A stretch of DNA of 64,000 nucleotides from Nitrosopumilus ureiphilus (GTDB lineage Archaea > Thermoproteota > Nitrososphaeria > Nitrososphaerales > Nitrosopumilaceae). Shown piece after piece: positions 44,498 to 54,450 of the stretch. The first letter of the stretch is position 1; every line of letters starts with the position of its first letter. The notes beneath the pieces were generated by a model, which was given only the letters and a program-made list of their open reading frames with translations, was not told the origin of the DNA and ran no database searches. The stretch is taken from NCBI RefSeq assembly GCF_013407185.1, contig NZ_CP026995.1, forward strand, positions 809,578 through 873,577, written 5' to 3'. Position numbers and translations under genes: made by a program.

Positions 44498-45406
44498 TTG
44501 ATTTCAATTATTGGTAGCGGTAGAGTCGGCGCATCTATTGCATTTCTTTGTGTATCTAATGCCTTGGATGATGTTTTACTAATCAATCGCACTAAAGACA
44601 AAGCAATAGGCGAATCATTGGATATTGCAAATTCCATTCCACCAACTTCAAAATTTTCTATTCATGGGACTGATGATTATTCTACATTATCTGGTTCTGA
44701 TATTGTTGTGATTGCTGCAAGTACCGGACTTTATTTTAAAGATAGAACAGAAAACATGGTTTCACAAATTGCCATGATTAAAGAAATTGCAGAAAAAATT
44801 AAACAATATTGTCCATCTACCATTGTTCTATTGGTTTCAAATCCACTTGATGTGCTGACTTATTTTTTCCAAAAAGAATCTGGATTTTCAAGATTCAAAG
44901 TAATTGGAATTGCATCTAGTCTTGATTCTAGCAGATTTCGATATTTGATTTCAGAAAAATTCTCTGTTCCTCAATCTTCAATTGCTGGAGCATTAGTTCT
45001 AGGTGAGCATGGAAATTCCATGGTTCCTATATTTTCTAATGCTAGGATTGATGGTAAATCTCTTTCTTCTATGTTAAATGATGATGAAAAGAATGTGATT
45101 AGAACTGAAATTAGAAATTACTGGAAAAAATTAAGAAAATTCAAAAGCAGATCTCAGTTTGGCATCGCAAAAAATACCTATGACGTTTTAGAAACAATTA
45201 TTCAGAAAAAAGAATTCTCTGTTCCTGCATCTGTCGTTCTCCAAGGAGAGTATGGTGCAAATAATGTGGCAATGGGTGTGCCTATGAAAATTAATCAAAA
45301 CGGGGTTTCTGAAATAAAGGAAATTGAGCTAGACAAATCTGAAACCGAATTATTGATGAATTCCTCACAAAAAATACAAAATCAAATAAAATCTGCTCAA
45401 AGTTGA
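44498..45406 (+). CDS. mdh: Malate/lactate dehydrogenase
   Basis: A 302-aa NAD-dependent 2-hydroxyacid dehydrogenase. NAD motif ISIIGSGRVGASIAF, and catalytic His in GEHGNSMVPIFS. The family separates malate from lactate enzymes by a substrate-loop Arg; here YFKDRTENMVSQIA has Arg in a loop consistent with malate. Starts at TTG 44498. It would serve the TCA branch of an autotroph. Confidence 0.9.
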   Translation: MISIIGSGRVGASIAFLCVSNALDDVLLINRTKDKAIGESLDIANSIPPTSKFSIHGTDDYSTLSGSDIVVIAASTGLYFKDRTENMVSQIAMIKEIAEKIKQYCPSTIVLLVSNPLDVLTYFFQKESGFSRFKVIGIASSLDSSRFRYLISEKFSVPQSSIAGALVLGEHGNSMVPIFSNARIDGKSLSSMLNDDEKNVIRTEIRNYWKKLRKFKSRSQFGIAKNTYDVLETIIQKKEFSVPASVVLQGEYGANNVAMGVPMKINQNGVSEIKEIELDKSETELLMNSSQKIQNQIKSAQS

Positions 45407-46173
45407 TTTTTTAGTACTTTTAGAATTTCTTCATGCTTATTGCACAATTTTCTATTTTCTAATTGAGTGTAAATTAATTCCTCCTGCCAATGTGCATTAA
45501 ACAGTCTACAGTTTTTATCTGTGCAAAATACATCGCCTGTTTCATAATAAAAGATGGATTGTAGAAGGTATCCTTCAACAATTTCTGACATTCGCAAATC
45601 GTGATATTCTAAAAATTTTCCACTGTATTTTTTCTTGATTTCATCAATTCTTTCTTTTGAACCATTTGTGATTAAATCTAAATAGTATTGTTTTGGTTTT
45701 GCAGGAGCTTCCACTATGCCTGTGGTTGAAATGATTGTTGGGTTGGAGCCAATAATTACTCTTGCATGATATCTGAAATCACTTTCATCAAACGTACAGA
45801 TAAGCTTGTTTGTAAAAATTACATTTAGAATATCTGATCTATTTTCATTTTTTGGTATTGATTCTGAAATGATCTTCTGAAATTCAATTCCATCGTATAG
45901 TGGCATTTCCTCTATTTTAGACATGTAGGTGTTTTCTTTTTCAGTTAAAACATCTTTAACTGATGGATCATGTTTTTGAAATGGTTTTTTTATGTCTAAA
46001 ATTTTGATGCTTGCAATTTTCTCATATGTTTTATCATCTAAATTACTGAAGAAGTTTTTTCTTGTTTCAATTTTTATTGGAAATGTCTCTGTGAGAAATT
46101 TCCCTAATCTGTCTAATTGAATTTCAGGAATTGTGGGTTCATCATATAGAATAATTTTAGAAATTTTCAACAT
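45397..46173 (-). CDS. Putative metallopeptidase-like protein (DUF6775-type)
   Basis: A 258-aa soluble protein that I associate with a thaumarchaeal family annotated as putative metallopeptidase. Features seen are FDESDFRYHARVII, HDLRMSEIVEGYLLQSIFYYE, and FCTDKNCRLFNAHWQEELIY with several Cys and His near the end. No HExxH is visible, so protease activity is unproven. Convergent with mdh, overlapping 10 nt. Confidence 0.55.
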   Translation of the reverse strand: MLKISKIILYDEPTIPEIQLDRLGKFLTETFPIKIETRKNFFSNLDDKTYEKIASIKILDIKKPFQKHDPSVKDVLTEKENTYMSKIEEMPLYDGIEFQKIISESIPKNENRSDILNVIFTNKLICTFDESDFRYHARVIIGSNPTIISTTGIVEAPAKPKQYYLDLITNGSKERIDEIKKKYSGKFLEYHDLRMSEIVEGYLLQSIFYYETGDVFCTDKNCRLFNAHWQEELIYTQLENRKLCNKHEEILKVLKNQL

Positions 46174-46339
46174 AAAAGATGTGTCTTGATTACTTATCTT
46201 TCTAACGTTTAATTTTTTTAAAGGCTTAACGAATTTTTAGGCGTCATTGAGAGCATTATTTCATTATCTTACTATGATTATTCCAGTCAGTAAATTAGTT
46301 CAAATCTTATAGGAATTGAATCAAATTTTTGATATATTT

Positions 46340-47239
46340 CTAGACAGGGCTAATTACTGATTCTTTTCTACTTACAAGATAAACTCCAAATATCATAATT
46401 CCTGCAGCAACAATCTGGTGGAAACCAATCTGTTCTGATAAAAATATTGAAGCTGCAACTAGACCAAATATTGATGACATTGAAAATATGGTTATAGTTC
46501 TAACTGTACCTATTCTCTTTAGTCCCTGCAAGAAAAAATAAAGTGATGCTGCAAAACCAACAGTGCCCAACAACAAAATTGGGATTATCTGCTCTACTTC
46601 TATGTTAATATCTACTCTAAATACCAATAAAGCAATTACAAACAGCATTATTCCTCCTATGGCAGATTTTATCTGAACAATATTTGCAACATCCATTTTT
46701 TGTGCAAGGTATCTACTGAGATTATTATCGAGTGCCCAAAACAACATTGAGAAAATTAGTAACATATCCTTGTAGTGTATCTGCTGCAAGGTAAAAGTTG
46801 TAAAATCCAAATTTGTAGTAATAATCACCATGCCCGCCAGAACTAGAAGAACTGCAATTCCCCCAACTAGTTTTAACCTCTCTCTAAAAAACATCACTGC
46901 AAGTAAAACAGAAAAAAATACTTCTCCATTAGCAATCAAGGCTGCATCTGATGCACTCGCATGAGTCAATCCTACAAAATACAGACTTGGTGCAATAACG
47001 GCGCCACAAATTGCGATTGAAAAAACCAACAAAAGATCTTTTTTTGTAAGACTCTTCTTTTTCTTTTGTGCAAAAGGACTCAAAGTAATGGCAGATATGA
47101 TGTAAACCAAAGATGCCAGCAAGATAGGATCAACTGATGATACAAGTGGTTTTGCTATAACAGACACTGAACCAAACATGACAGCAGCTAATATTGCAAA
47201 TACATATCCTAACTGTGACTGATCATATTTTTGCAGCAT
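46340..47239 (-). CDS. EamA/DMT-family transporter
   Basis: A 299-aa protein with ten membrane helices in two EamA repeats (first LGYVFAILAAVMFGSVSVIAK; second MLLIFSMLFWALDNNLSRYL). Drug/metabolite transporters of this kind move small metabolites; the substrate is unknown. Confidence 0.9.
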   Translation of the reverse strand: MLQKYDQSQLGYVFAILAAVMFGSVSVIAKPLVSSVDPILLASLVYIISAITLSPFAQKKKKSLTKKDLLLVFSIAICGAVIAPSLYFVGLTHASASDAALIANGEVFFSVLLAVMFFRERLKLVGGIAVLLVLAGMVIITTNLDFTTFTLQQIHYKDMLLIFSMLFWALDNNLSRYLAQKMDVANIVQIKSAIGGIMLFVIALLVFRVDINIEVEQIIPILLLGTVGFAASLYFFLQGLKRIGTVRTITIFSMSSIFGLVAASIFLSEQIGFHQIVAAGIMIFGVYLVSRKESVISPV

Positions 47240-47384
47240 AAATTGACATCTACTTTATTGTACTAGCTAAATATTTCTAGTATATTCATGCTTATTTGGT
47301 GCCAAAATAATCCATAAACACATTCTAAACCTGCCTGAGTTGAATTCAAGTATTAAGAAACTAACCATTTAGAAAATTATTTTA

Positions 47385-48227
47385 CTATCTTTCTAACTCT
47401 TTGATTTTTGCCGCTGTTATCTCAGCTGCCTTTTTTCCAGAGTATAACATAGAACCAAATGTTGGGCCCATTCTTGCTAATCCATGTGTTTCAGTAACTG
47501 ACATTCCTGCTGCAATTAATCCTGGATAAACTTCTCCTGTTTTGTGAACTACGTGTTCTTCCCCATCATTGACATGCATTGGCTCCATTCCTTTCCATTT
47601 TGCTAATCCTCTATCTACTAGTCTTTTTACAGCAACTGAATCATGACCTGATGCATCGATAATTATTTTTGCTTCTAGTGCAACTGGATCTACACATGTA
47701 ATGTTTCGTGGTAATGCTGAAACTGGCATCCAATTAACAACAATCCCTACTACTCTGCCATTTTTCAATACTAGGTCGTCAAATTTTGTTAGTTGAAGGA
47801 ATTTCACTCCTGCATCGCATGCTGCTGCAATTAATTTTGATACTGCATGAGGTCCTGGAGTTAGATACAAACCATCTGCCACTTTTTTGTATGGTACTCC
47901 TAACTCATCCCAAAATTTCTGTGCAGGTTCTCTAACTGTCACTGGATTCATCATATATCCACCTAACCAATAACCTCCACCAAGGTAGTTGTTTTGTTCA
48001 ATTACGAGAACTTTGAAACCCATGTTTGAAAGTTCTCTACTTGCTGTTAATCCTGCAGGACCTGCTCCTATGATAATAACGTCTGAATCTGCTCTGTCAA
48101 TTAACACGTCATGAAATTCATTTGCAATTGCACGTGTAATTTCAACTTCACGTACATCGGTAAATATTTTGTTAGATTGCTCTGCTACTGTTGCTTCTTG
48201 CATGTCGTGTTTTGATTCTCTGAACAA
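47385..48227 (-). CDS. thi4: Thiamine thiazole synthase Thi4
   Basis: Makes the adenylated thiazole of thiamine from NAD and Gly. The 280-aa protein has the FAD/NAD-type motif VIIIGAGPAGLTASREL, a Gly-rich LGGGYWLGGYMMN loop, and the conserved GPTFGSMLYSGKKAAE end. Cys178 in NITCVDP aligns with the sulfur-donor Cys of eukaryotic-type enzymes, suggesting the suicidal Cys mechanism rather than the sulfide-dependent one with His. No TPP riboswitch was recognised upstream. Confidence 0.93.
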   Translation of the reverse strand: MFRESKHDMQEATVAEQSNKIFTDVREVEITRAIANEFHDVLIDRADSDVIIIGAGPAGLTASRELSNMGFKVLVIEQNNYLGGGYWLGGYMMNPVTVREPAQKFWDELGVPYKKVADGLYLTPGPHAVSKLIAAACDAGVKFLQLTKFDDLVLKNGRVVGIVVNWMPVSALPRNITCVDPVALEAKIIIDASGHDSVAVKRLVDRGLAKWKGMEPMHVNDGEEHVVHKTGEVYPGLIAAGMSVTETHGLARMGPTFGSMLYSGKKAAEITAAKIKELER

Positions 48228-48292
48228 TTAATACTTTCCCACATTTTTAAAAAATTAGGTATAACTAATTCTATTACTATGAATTATAGAAA

Positions 48293-48331
48293 AGTAGGAA
48301 AATTATGTATACTCTCAAAATTTTTCCTACT
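48293..48331. promoter_or_regulatory. Inverted repeat between thi4 and nirA-like gene
   Basis: AGTAGGAAAA (48293-48302) and its exact complement TTTTCCTACT (48322-48331) with a 19-nt spacer, in the divergent intergenic region. A candidate operator for one or both genes. Confidence 0.5.
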
Positions 48332-48384
48332 AAAACATCCCTATATCAAAAATTTATAACCAAACTAAATGGAATTTCTTTATA

Positions 48385-50193
48385 TTGACAATATCCAATT
48401 TTAAACAATCATTTCCTGATTCTATCAAACCTAAAATTAATTGGGCTAGAACTGAAGAGGCTGATAATTTTGCTAAAACAGTAAAGCTGTTCCGCCAAGG
48501 CAAGTATGATGCTGATAGCTTTAGGCGATTTAGACTCCAACATGGTGCATATGGTACCCGAATGACTGGTGATTACGCAATGGTTAGAATCAAACTACCT
48601 GCAGGAGAAATTTATCCACATCAATTTGAAAAAATATCTCAATTAAGTGAACAGTATTCTATTGGCAGTGCACATTTTTCAACTAGAGAAAATATTCAAT
48701 TGCATTGGGTTATTCTTGAAGATGTATCTGAGATTTTTAGAGGTCTTGCTGAAGTTGGCCTAACATCCAGAGAAGCATGTGGTAATTCTATACGTAATGT
48801 TATGTGTAGTCCATTATCTGGTGTTTGTCCTGATGAAGAATTTGATTCCACTCCGTATGCACTTGCAACTGCACGATTCTTTTTAAGAAATCCAATGGCT
48901 CAAAACCTTCCACGCAAATTTAAATTCAATTTCACTTGTTGTGAGAAACATGGAATGGTAAGAATGGTTGATGTTGGACTAATCCCACAAATTAGAGAAA
49001 TTGATGGCTCTTCTCAAAGGGGTTTCAAAATATTCCTTGGTGGTGGATTGGGTAACAAATCATATGTTGGACATCAATTAGAAGAATTTACTCCTGAAGA
49101 AGATTTACTCTACACTTCGATTGCTGTAATTAGAATATTTGATAGACTTGGCGATAGAAAAAATCTTGCAAGAAATAGAATGCGTTATCTAGTAAACGAT
49201 ATGGGCTGGGAGAAATTCCAAAATCTTGTATTCAAAGAAAGAGCAATTGTTAGGGCCACTCAATCTATTGTAACACAACTTGATGTTGACACAACACCTA
49301 ATGAAATAAAACGACCAATTAGAATTACAGATGAAAGTGGCAGTTCAATTCCTGATGGCTATGCAAGATGGCTAAAAAACAACACTGTAAAGCAAAAACA
49401 ATCTGATTACCGTTCTGCATTTATCACTCTTGAAGCGGGTGATATTACTGCAAATCAACTAAATGCATTAGGTGATCTTATTCGTTACTTTTCTTCAGAA
49501 GGCAAGGCTCGTTGTGGATTTGTGCAAAATGTTGCATTGCGTTATGTGTTAGAAGATGATTTGCCGCGATTATATTCCAAATTGCTTGAGGTAGGACTGG
49601 CAAAATCTGGTGCATTGACTATGACTGCTCCTATTGGATGTTCTGGAACTACCTCGTGCAATCTTGCCTTGACAAACTCTCATAGATTAGCAAAAGAAAT
49701 ACAGAGAAAATTCCTAGAATTAAAACTCGATGAAGATGATGATCTTAGTGATTCCTCAATTAAAATAAGTGGTTGTCCGAATTCGTGTGGGCAACATGGT
49801 ATTGCAACAATTGGTTTCTTTGGAGGGGGTGCACGTGTTGGAAAAGACATGTATCCAAATTATCAGATGTCCTTAGGAGGTCGTTCTGATGGTGATACGA
49901 TGCTTGGAGAAATATGCCTTAGAGTTCCAGCAAAACGAGTTATCCCTGTTATTTTGAAAATCATTGACCTGTTTAAAGAAAAAAAGAAACCTGGTGACAC
50001 TCTCAAATCATGGATTCATAGAGTTGTAAATGGTAATGAGGATTATGATATAAAATCAATCAACGATATCAAAAAAATCTTAGAACCACTAATTATTCCT
50101 CCAACAAAAGAAGAAGATCCTGATTTCTATCTTGATTATGGTAGTGATACGAGTTATCACACAAAAACTGGAAAGGGTGAATGTGCTGCTTGA
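48385..50193 (+). CDS. nirA: Ferredoxin-dependent nitrite/sulfite reductase
   Basis: A 602-aa sirohaem/[4Fe-4S] reductase. The cluster ligands are Cys419 and Cys425 (CSGTTSC) and Cys464 and Cys468 (CPNSC), and the duplicated ferrodoxin-like halves are intact (GNSIRNVMCSPLSGV). In ammonia oxidisers this type is annotated as nitrite or sulfite reductase; the sequence alone does not settle which. The rhodanese that overlaps it by 13 nt and the sulfur genes elsewhere favour a sulfur role (inference). Starts at TTG 48385. Confidence 0.88.
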   Translation: MTISNFKQSFPDSIKPKINWARTEEADNFAKTVKLFRQGKYDADSFRRFRLQHGAYGTRMTGDYAMVRIKLPAGEIYPHQFEKISQLSEQYSIGSAHFSTRENIQLHWVILEDVSEIFRGLAEVGLTSREACGNSIRNVMCSPLSGVCPDEEFDSTPYALATARFFLRNPMAQNLPRKFKFNFTCCEKHGMVRMVDVGLIPQIREIDGSSQRGFKIFLGGGLGNKSYVGHQLEEFTPEEDLLYTSIAVIRIFDRLGDRKNLARNRMRYLVNDMGWEKFQNLVFKERAIVRATQSIVTQLDVDTTPNEIKRPIRITDESGSSIPDGYARWLKNNTVKQKQSDYRSAFITLEAGDITANQLNALGDLIRYFSSEGKARCGFVQNVALRYVLEDDLPRLYSKLLEVGLAKSGALTMTAPIGCSGTTSCNLALTNSHRLAKEIQRKFLELKLDEDDDLSDSSIKISGCPNSCGQHGIATIGFFGGGARVGKDMYPNYQMSLGGRSDGDTMLGEICLRVPAKRVIPVILKIIDLFKEKKKPGDTLKSWIHRVVNGNEDYDIKSINDIKKILEPLIIPPTKEEDPDFYLDYGSDTSYHTKTGKGECAA

Positions 50194-50987
50194 CAGAATC
50201 TGGTAAAATCACGACTGATGTTGATTCACTACGTTCAGAAATACGTGACAAAAGCGTTCGAGTTATTGATGTTAGACGTGAGAATGATTACAAACAAGAT
50301 CACATCCCCTCTGCAGTTAATTTGCCCCTAGCAAATCTTTTGTCTGACGATAGTCCTGAACGTGTTTTAAAACTCGTAAACTCTATGGGAATTGATGATG
50401 AGACCCCTGTTGTAGTCTATGATGATACATTTGGTGCATTAGCATCAAGAGTTGCCTGGACCTTGGAATATCTTGGACATTCAAATGTAACATTACTTGA
50501 AACCACTTATAGTCATTGGAAATCCCTTGGTTTGGAAAATGATTCACAAACTCCTGAAATACAAAGCAAAGTGCACTCTATGCACTTGCGACCTGAGATT
50601 TTAGCAACATCTGATTATCTGGAAAATGCAAAAACCAGAGATGATGTCATACTAATTGATAATCGCGAACGACTAAATTTTCTTGAACAACATATTCCTG
50701 GAGCGATTAGTCTTCCTTATAGGACTCTTGCTAGCAATGACAATATTTTACGCTCAAAAGAGGATATGAAACGACTACTTGATAATCGAGGAATTACTGG
50801 GGATTCAGAAATCATTACTTATTGTGGAAGTGTAGGTACTCTTTCTGGGTTGGCATATTATGCACTAAAATCAGTGGGTCTACCTAATGCAAAATTATAT
50901 GTTCGCTCATTTAAGGAATGGAAAAGTCTTCAAAAACCTACAGAAAAACAAGAAGATGCAAGTTACTGGGATTTATCTGCAGAATAA
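50181..50987 (+). CDS. Two-domain rhodanese (sulfurtransferase)
   Basis: A 268-aa thiosulfate/mercaptopyruvate sulfurtransferase with two rhodanese domains. The first (VIDVRRENDYKQDHIPSAVNL) has Asp where the catalytic Cys would be (VYDDTFG), so it is structural. The second has Cys215 in ITYCGSVGT and is the active one. The ATG at 50181 overlaps the nirA-like stop by 13 nt. It may supply or handle sulfane sulfur for the reductase's operon. Confidence 0.92.
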   Translation: MCCLTESGKITTDVDSLRSEIRDKSVRVIDVRRENDYKQDHIPSAVNLPLANLLSDDSPERVLKLVNSMGIDDETPVVVYDDTFGALASRVAWTLEYLGHSNVTLLETTYSHWKSLGLENDSQTPEIQSKVHSMHLRPEILATSDYLENAKTRDDVILIDNRERLNFLEQHIPGAISLPYRTLASNDNILRSKEDMKRLLDNRGITGDSEIITYCGSVGTLSGLAYYALKSVGLPNAKLYVRSFKEWKSLQKPTEKQEDASYWDLSAE

Positions 50988-52105
50988 TTAATTTCATTTC
51001 TAAGCTTTTTAGTAATTGTTACTTCAATGTTATCAAATAGAACTAACATTTTTTCTTTATTTTCAATTAGATAATCTTCGCCTCTATCATTTAGTCTAAT
51101 TTTCCATAATCTTATTTCTCTGTGTTCATCAAAGAAATTCTCTATCATTTGTTCGCCTGATTTTGCAGGGTTTATGAATATGTCAAAAGTATCTATTGTC
51201 TTTTCAATGTCTTCTTCTTCTATTGCTTCTCTAACTGATTGAATTGCATGACTTAGTTCTTTCAAATTCTTTACTGGTTTTGGCAAAGTCTTTCTTGTAA
51301 TTCCAAACAATCCTTTCTTTTCTTTTCCCATTTTTTCTGCAACATTTGGTGCAAGATCATAAATTGGAATTTTACTTAGACCGTCACGTTTTTCATTTTG
51401 CACAATTAATCCTTTTTCTAATAATTTTCTCAAAGCAGTTTCTGCATCTGCCTTATCTAGAAATGTTGTCCATACAATTGAACCCAATGTGTGATACCCT
51501 TGTCTGACTGATTCTAAAACTACAACCTCTTGAATTCTTTTGAATCCTTCCTCAATTCTAACATTCGCAAAATCTTTGTCTCGAATTGATCTTCTTGCAT
51601 TTTTTACATCAATCTCAATGGAACGTTTCAAGGCTTCCAATGATTCTGGTACTTGATTAAGTAATGACAAGAAACAAGCTTTGTTGTACCATGCCATTGC
51701 ATATGTTGGATCTGATTCAATTGCTTTATCGACTGAATCTAATGCTTTTGAAAAATTTTTTTGCTCATAATGTACTAGTCCTTTTAGATTCCAAGCTTCT
51801 GGATTTGTAACATCTATTTCCAGAATTTTATCATATACTTTTAGTGCTTCTCCATGATCTTCTAGATGGAATCTTGCATATCCTAATTTCATCAATGTTT
51901 CTATGTTATCTGGTTCAATTCGTAATGCTTGTTCAAATACAACTACTGCATCTTCTAATTTTTCGTCTGCCATCAAATTGATTCCTTTTTTAAACAACTT
52001 CTTGCGATTATAGTCTGAATCAACTAGGCTTGTCTCTTCGACTTTATCCTTTTTTACTTTGGATTCTTCTATTTCCTTTGATTTTTTCCCGAAAGGTTTC
52101 TTCAC
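50963..52105 (-). CDS. TPR-repeat protein
   Basis: A 380-aa protein with about four TPR motifs at residues 35-170 (ALRIEPDNIETLMKLGYARF, AIESDPTYAMAWYNKACFL), a basic Lys-rich N-terminus and a C-terminal part with a winged-helix-like segment (LRKLLEKGLIVQNEKRDGLS). TPRs mediate protein binding, and the end could bind nucleic acid. Convergent with the rhodanese, overlapping 25 nt. Confidence 0.8.
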   Translation of the reverse strand: MKKPFGKKSKEIEESKVKKDKVEETSLVDSDYNRKKLFKKGINLMADEKLEDAVVVFEQALRIEPDNIETLMKLGYARFHLEDHGEALKVYDKILEIDVTNPEAWNLKGLVHYEQKNFSKALDSVDKAIESDPTYAMAWYNKACFLSLLNQVPESLEALKRSIEIDVKNARRSIRDKDFANVRIEEGFKRIQEVVVLESVRQGYHTLGSIVWTTFLDKADAETALRKLLEKGLIVQNEKRDGLSKIPIYDLAPNVAEKMGKEKKGLFGITRKTLPKPVKNLKELSHAIQSVREAIEEEDIEKTIDTFDIFINPAKSGEQMIENFFDEHREIRLWKIRLNDRGEDYLIENKEKMLVLFDNIEVTITKKLRNEINYSADKSQ

Positions 52106-52226
52106 TAGCTCAAATTGGCATTTTATCTAGATAAATACCATCCTTAATTGAGCCTAATCCTGTTTCTATGTCTGTATGGATTCAAGCATCTAAATACAGA
52201 AATACTTGAAATATACACAAACGAAT

Positions 52227-53849
52227 GTGTCATCTCAATCTCGAATCGAAATTCAAGGACAGGCGCCTTTTAAACAATCAGGAGTCTATGAAGTTCAAAT
52301 TTCGATTGCTGATAACAAGCCCTCTGATGATGCAATCCGTACCAAACAATTCTCTGCTTTGTGGCGTGGAAACTTTCACCTAAGAGTAAAAGATGGCATA
52401 TTTTCTGAGAAAATCGGCTCTCCTGATAATCCACTTCCATCGTCAATTGAAACGCTTGACACTATTTGGATCGTTGTAACTGATCTGTTTTCTTCATTAC
52501 ATTCTGTATTTGATGTTCCATTGAAAAAATCCTCAACACAAATGCCAACTGAAACTCGAACTGAAACTAAAACAATTTCTGAAAATCAAAAAACCGAACA
52601 ACCCTCAAAACCAACTGTAAAATCTACACGTTCTACAAATTTTCCTGGTGACAAAGGGCCCACTGGTCCACCAGGGCCTATTGGTGACAAAGGTCCACTA
52701 GGACCTCCTGGACCACCTGGACCTATTGGAAATAAAGGACCTGATGGTCCACCAGGACCTTCTGGTGACAAAGGAGCAACTGGTGACAAAGGTCCTCAAG
52801 GTGACAAGGGTATTTCTGGTGACAAAGGAGCAACTGGCGACAAAGGATCAACAGGTGACAAAGGTGACAAAGGTGACAAAGGAATTGTGGGGCCTCCTGG
52901 CGACAAAGGAGAAAAAGGTTCAACTGGTCCACTCGGTGACAAAGGAGCAACTGGATTAAAAGGTCCACTCGGTGACAAGGGAGAAACAGGTCCAACTGGA
53001 TCTCCTGGTGACAAAGGACTTTCTGGATTAAGAGGATCGCCTGGAGAAAAAGGTGACAAGGGTCAACAAGGACCTCCTGGTGACAAAGGATTAACTGGTC
53101 CTACTGGACCACCAGGAGAAAAAGGCCCTACTGGTTTATCTGGTGTACAAGGAGAAAAAGGTCTTCAAGGTCCATCTGGACCAATTGGAGAAAAAGGTCC
53201 ATCAGGTCCACTCGGTGACAAAGGACCCATTGGCCCACCTGGCCCACATGGTGACAAAGGATTAACTGGTTCAACAGGTCCACTAGGTGACAAAGGACCC
53301 ACTGGTCCACCCGGACCGATTGGAGAAAAAGGTAATCGTGGTGTTGAAGGACCAATTGGAGAAAAAGGTCCACAAGGTCCGCAAGGTCCTGCCGGAGCTA
53401 AAGGTCTGACAGGAGTGCCAGGTCCACAAGGTGAGAAAGGACCTACTGGTCCACCCGGACCAATTGGAGAAAAAGGTCCTACTGGTCCAATAGGTTCTAC
53501 TGGAGAAAAAGGTCCACAAGGTCCGCAAGGATCACAAGGTGAACGTGGAACTACAGGCCCTTCTGGAGAAAAAGGTCCACAAGGTCCACAAGGAATCCAA
53601 GGTCCACAAGGTGAACGTGGCCCTACTGGTCCAATAGGACCGATTGGAGAACAAGGCCCAGTAGGAGGTCAAGGCCCAGTCGGTCCTGCAGGTCCAAGAG
53701 GACCACCGGGACCACCAGGAGAAAAAGGACCATCAGGCGGAATGTCGTCTGAACAAAAAGCACTATTCAAAGATTTGTTAGAAATTTTAACAAACAAAAA
53801 TGTAATCTCTACTGAAGAACAAATTAAATTGATGAGTTATCTTTATTGA
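52227..53849 (+). CDS. Collagen-like Gly-X-Y repeat protein
   Basis: A 540-aa protein in three parts. An N-terminal domain of about 120 residues ([20 protein letters not shown]) is predicted beta-rich. It is followed by a spacer and about 120 uninterrupted Gly-X-Y triplets, many of them GDK, GEK and GPP, and a short helical C-terminus ([18 protein letters not shown]). Charged KGD/KGE triplets stabilise collagen helices without hydroxyproline. No signal peptide is obvious. GTG 52227 is preferred over TTG 52206. Collagen-like proteins occur in bacteria and phages, but are rare in archaea. Function unknown. Confidence 0.9.
   Translation: MSSQSRIEIQGQAPFKQSGVYEVQISIADNKPSDDAIRTKQFSALWRGNFHLRVKDGIFSEKIGSPDNPLPSSIETLDTIWIVVTDLFSSLHSVFDVPLKKSSTQMPTETRTETKTISENQKTEQPSKPTVKSTRSTNFPGDKGPTGPPGPIGDKGPLGPPGPPGPIGNKGPDGPPGPSGDKGATGDKGPQGDKGISGDKGATGDKGSTGDKGDKGDKGIVGPPGDKGEKGSTGPLGDKGATGLKGPLGDKGETGPTGSPGDKGLSGLRGSPGEKGDKGQQGPPGDKGLTGPTGPPGEKGPTGLSGVQGEKGLQGPSGPIGEKGPSGPLGDKGPIGPPGPHGDKGLTGSTGPLGDKGPTGPPGPIGEKGNRGVEGPIGEKGPQGPQGPAGAKGLTGVPGPQGEKGPTGPPGPIGEKGPTGPIGSTGEKGPQGPQGSQGERGTTGPSGEKGPQGPQGIQGPQGERGPTGPIGPIGEQGPVGGQGPVGPAGPRGPPGPPGEKGPSGGMSSEQKALFKDLLEILTNKNVISTEEQIKLMSYLY
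52645..53740 (+). repeat. Collagen-type Gly-X-Y coding repeats
   Basis: A 9-bp-periodic coding repeat (Gly at every third codon) with variable X and Y. Larger blocks such as the [13 protein letters not shown] unit recur, showing expansion by duplication. Confidence 0.93.
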
Positions 53850-53872
53850 TAATTTTTTTCAAAAATTCTACT

Positions 53873-53965
53873 TTATTCAGGAACCAAAATATGTAATTGG
53901 TGTTTAATGAATCGACATTTTGATGTTTCATACCAAGTTGTACCTATTGGACATTTGCGTTTCAT
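53873..53965 (-). CDS. Possible 30-aa peptide
   Basis: An ATG frame MKRKCPIGTTWYETSKCRFI ... LVPE with two Cys and high basic content, in the 600-nt gap after the collagen-like gene. Protein-like, but no homology evidence. Confidence 0.35.
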   Translation of the reverse strand: MKRKCPIGTTWYETSKCRFIKHQLHILVPE

Positions 53966-54012
53966 AATTAATCACTAGCAGTATTTTCAAAACTTGAATT
54001 CCATTGTTTTGA

Positions 54013-54135
54013 TCAACGTCTTATCATGAAAACTGCAACTAACACTATTCCAATTTGAACTGCAACAGAGAAAATAAACTCGTTATTGTCAACTCCATAA
54101 TAAAATATCAAAAGATTTGAAAATTCTTCAGTCAA
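54013..54135 (-). CDS. 40-aa single-pass membrane peptide
   Basis: Starts at TTG 54135 with a GAGAGGAG ribosome site just upstream; acidic N-terminus (TEEFSNLL), one helix (FSVAVQIGIVLVAVFMI) and RR end. A longer frame extends to 54243 but lacks support. Tail-positive topology suggests the C-terminus is cytoplasmic. Confidence 0.45.
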   Translation of the reverse strand: MTEEFSNLLIFYYGVDNNEFIFSVAVQIGIVLVAVFMIRR

Positions 54136-54450
54136 CTCCTCTCGCTTGCAAAAATAACCGAATCTATGATTGTTACTGGAACTACGACTGTCAAAATAAT
54201 GATAAGAATCTATTTTCTCAATTTTTAATGTGATATGCTGCATACATATCCATAATTTGAATGATTCAAAATATGGTTTGAGTTTTCAGATTAACTTTAT
54301 CCTTTGCAGGCATGAATTTATGATATTATGAGGCTTAATTAGAATTGCTAATCAAAACAATGTTTGAAAACTCGTGTATAGTTTTCACTAATCAATTTAG
54401 AAAAATGGAAAACAATTCGTCTCTATATGACGATTGTTAGTTTGACGCGA

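Noticed and set aside
48228-48384. TPP riboswitch before thi4
   Set aside because: No conserved TPP core (CUGAGA ... ACCUGAUCUGG-type) is present; only a short inverted repeat was seen.
53128-53373. Antisense frames in the collagen-like gene
   Set aside because: They arise from the repetitive G/C pattern of the Gly-X-Y codons and lack starts or family similarity.
52645-53740. Collagen-type repeats as noncoding satellite or CRISPR
   Set aside because: A single open frame with Gly at every third codon and varied codons shows it is protein-coding.
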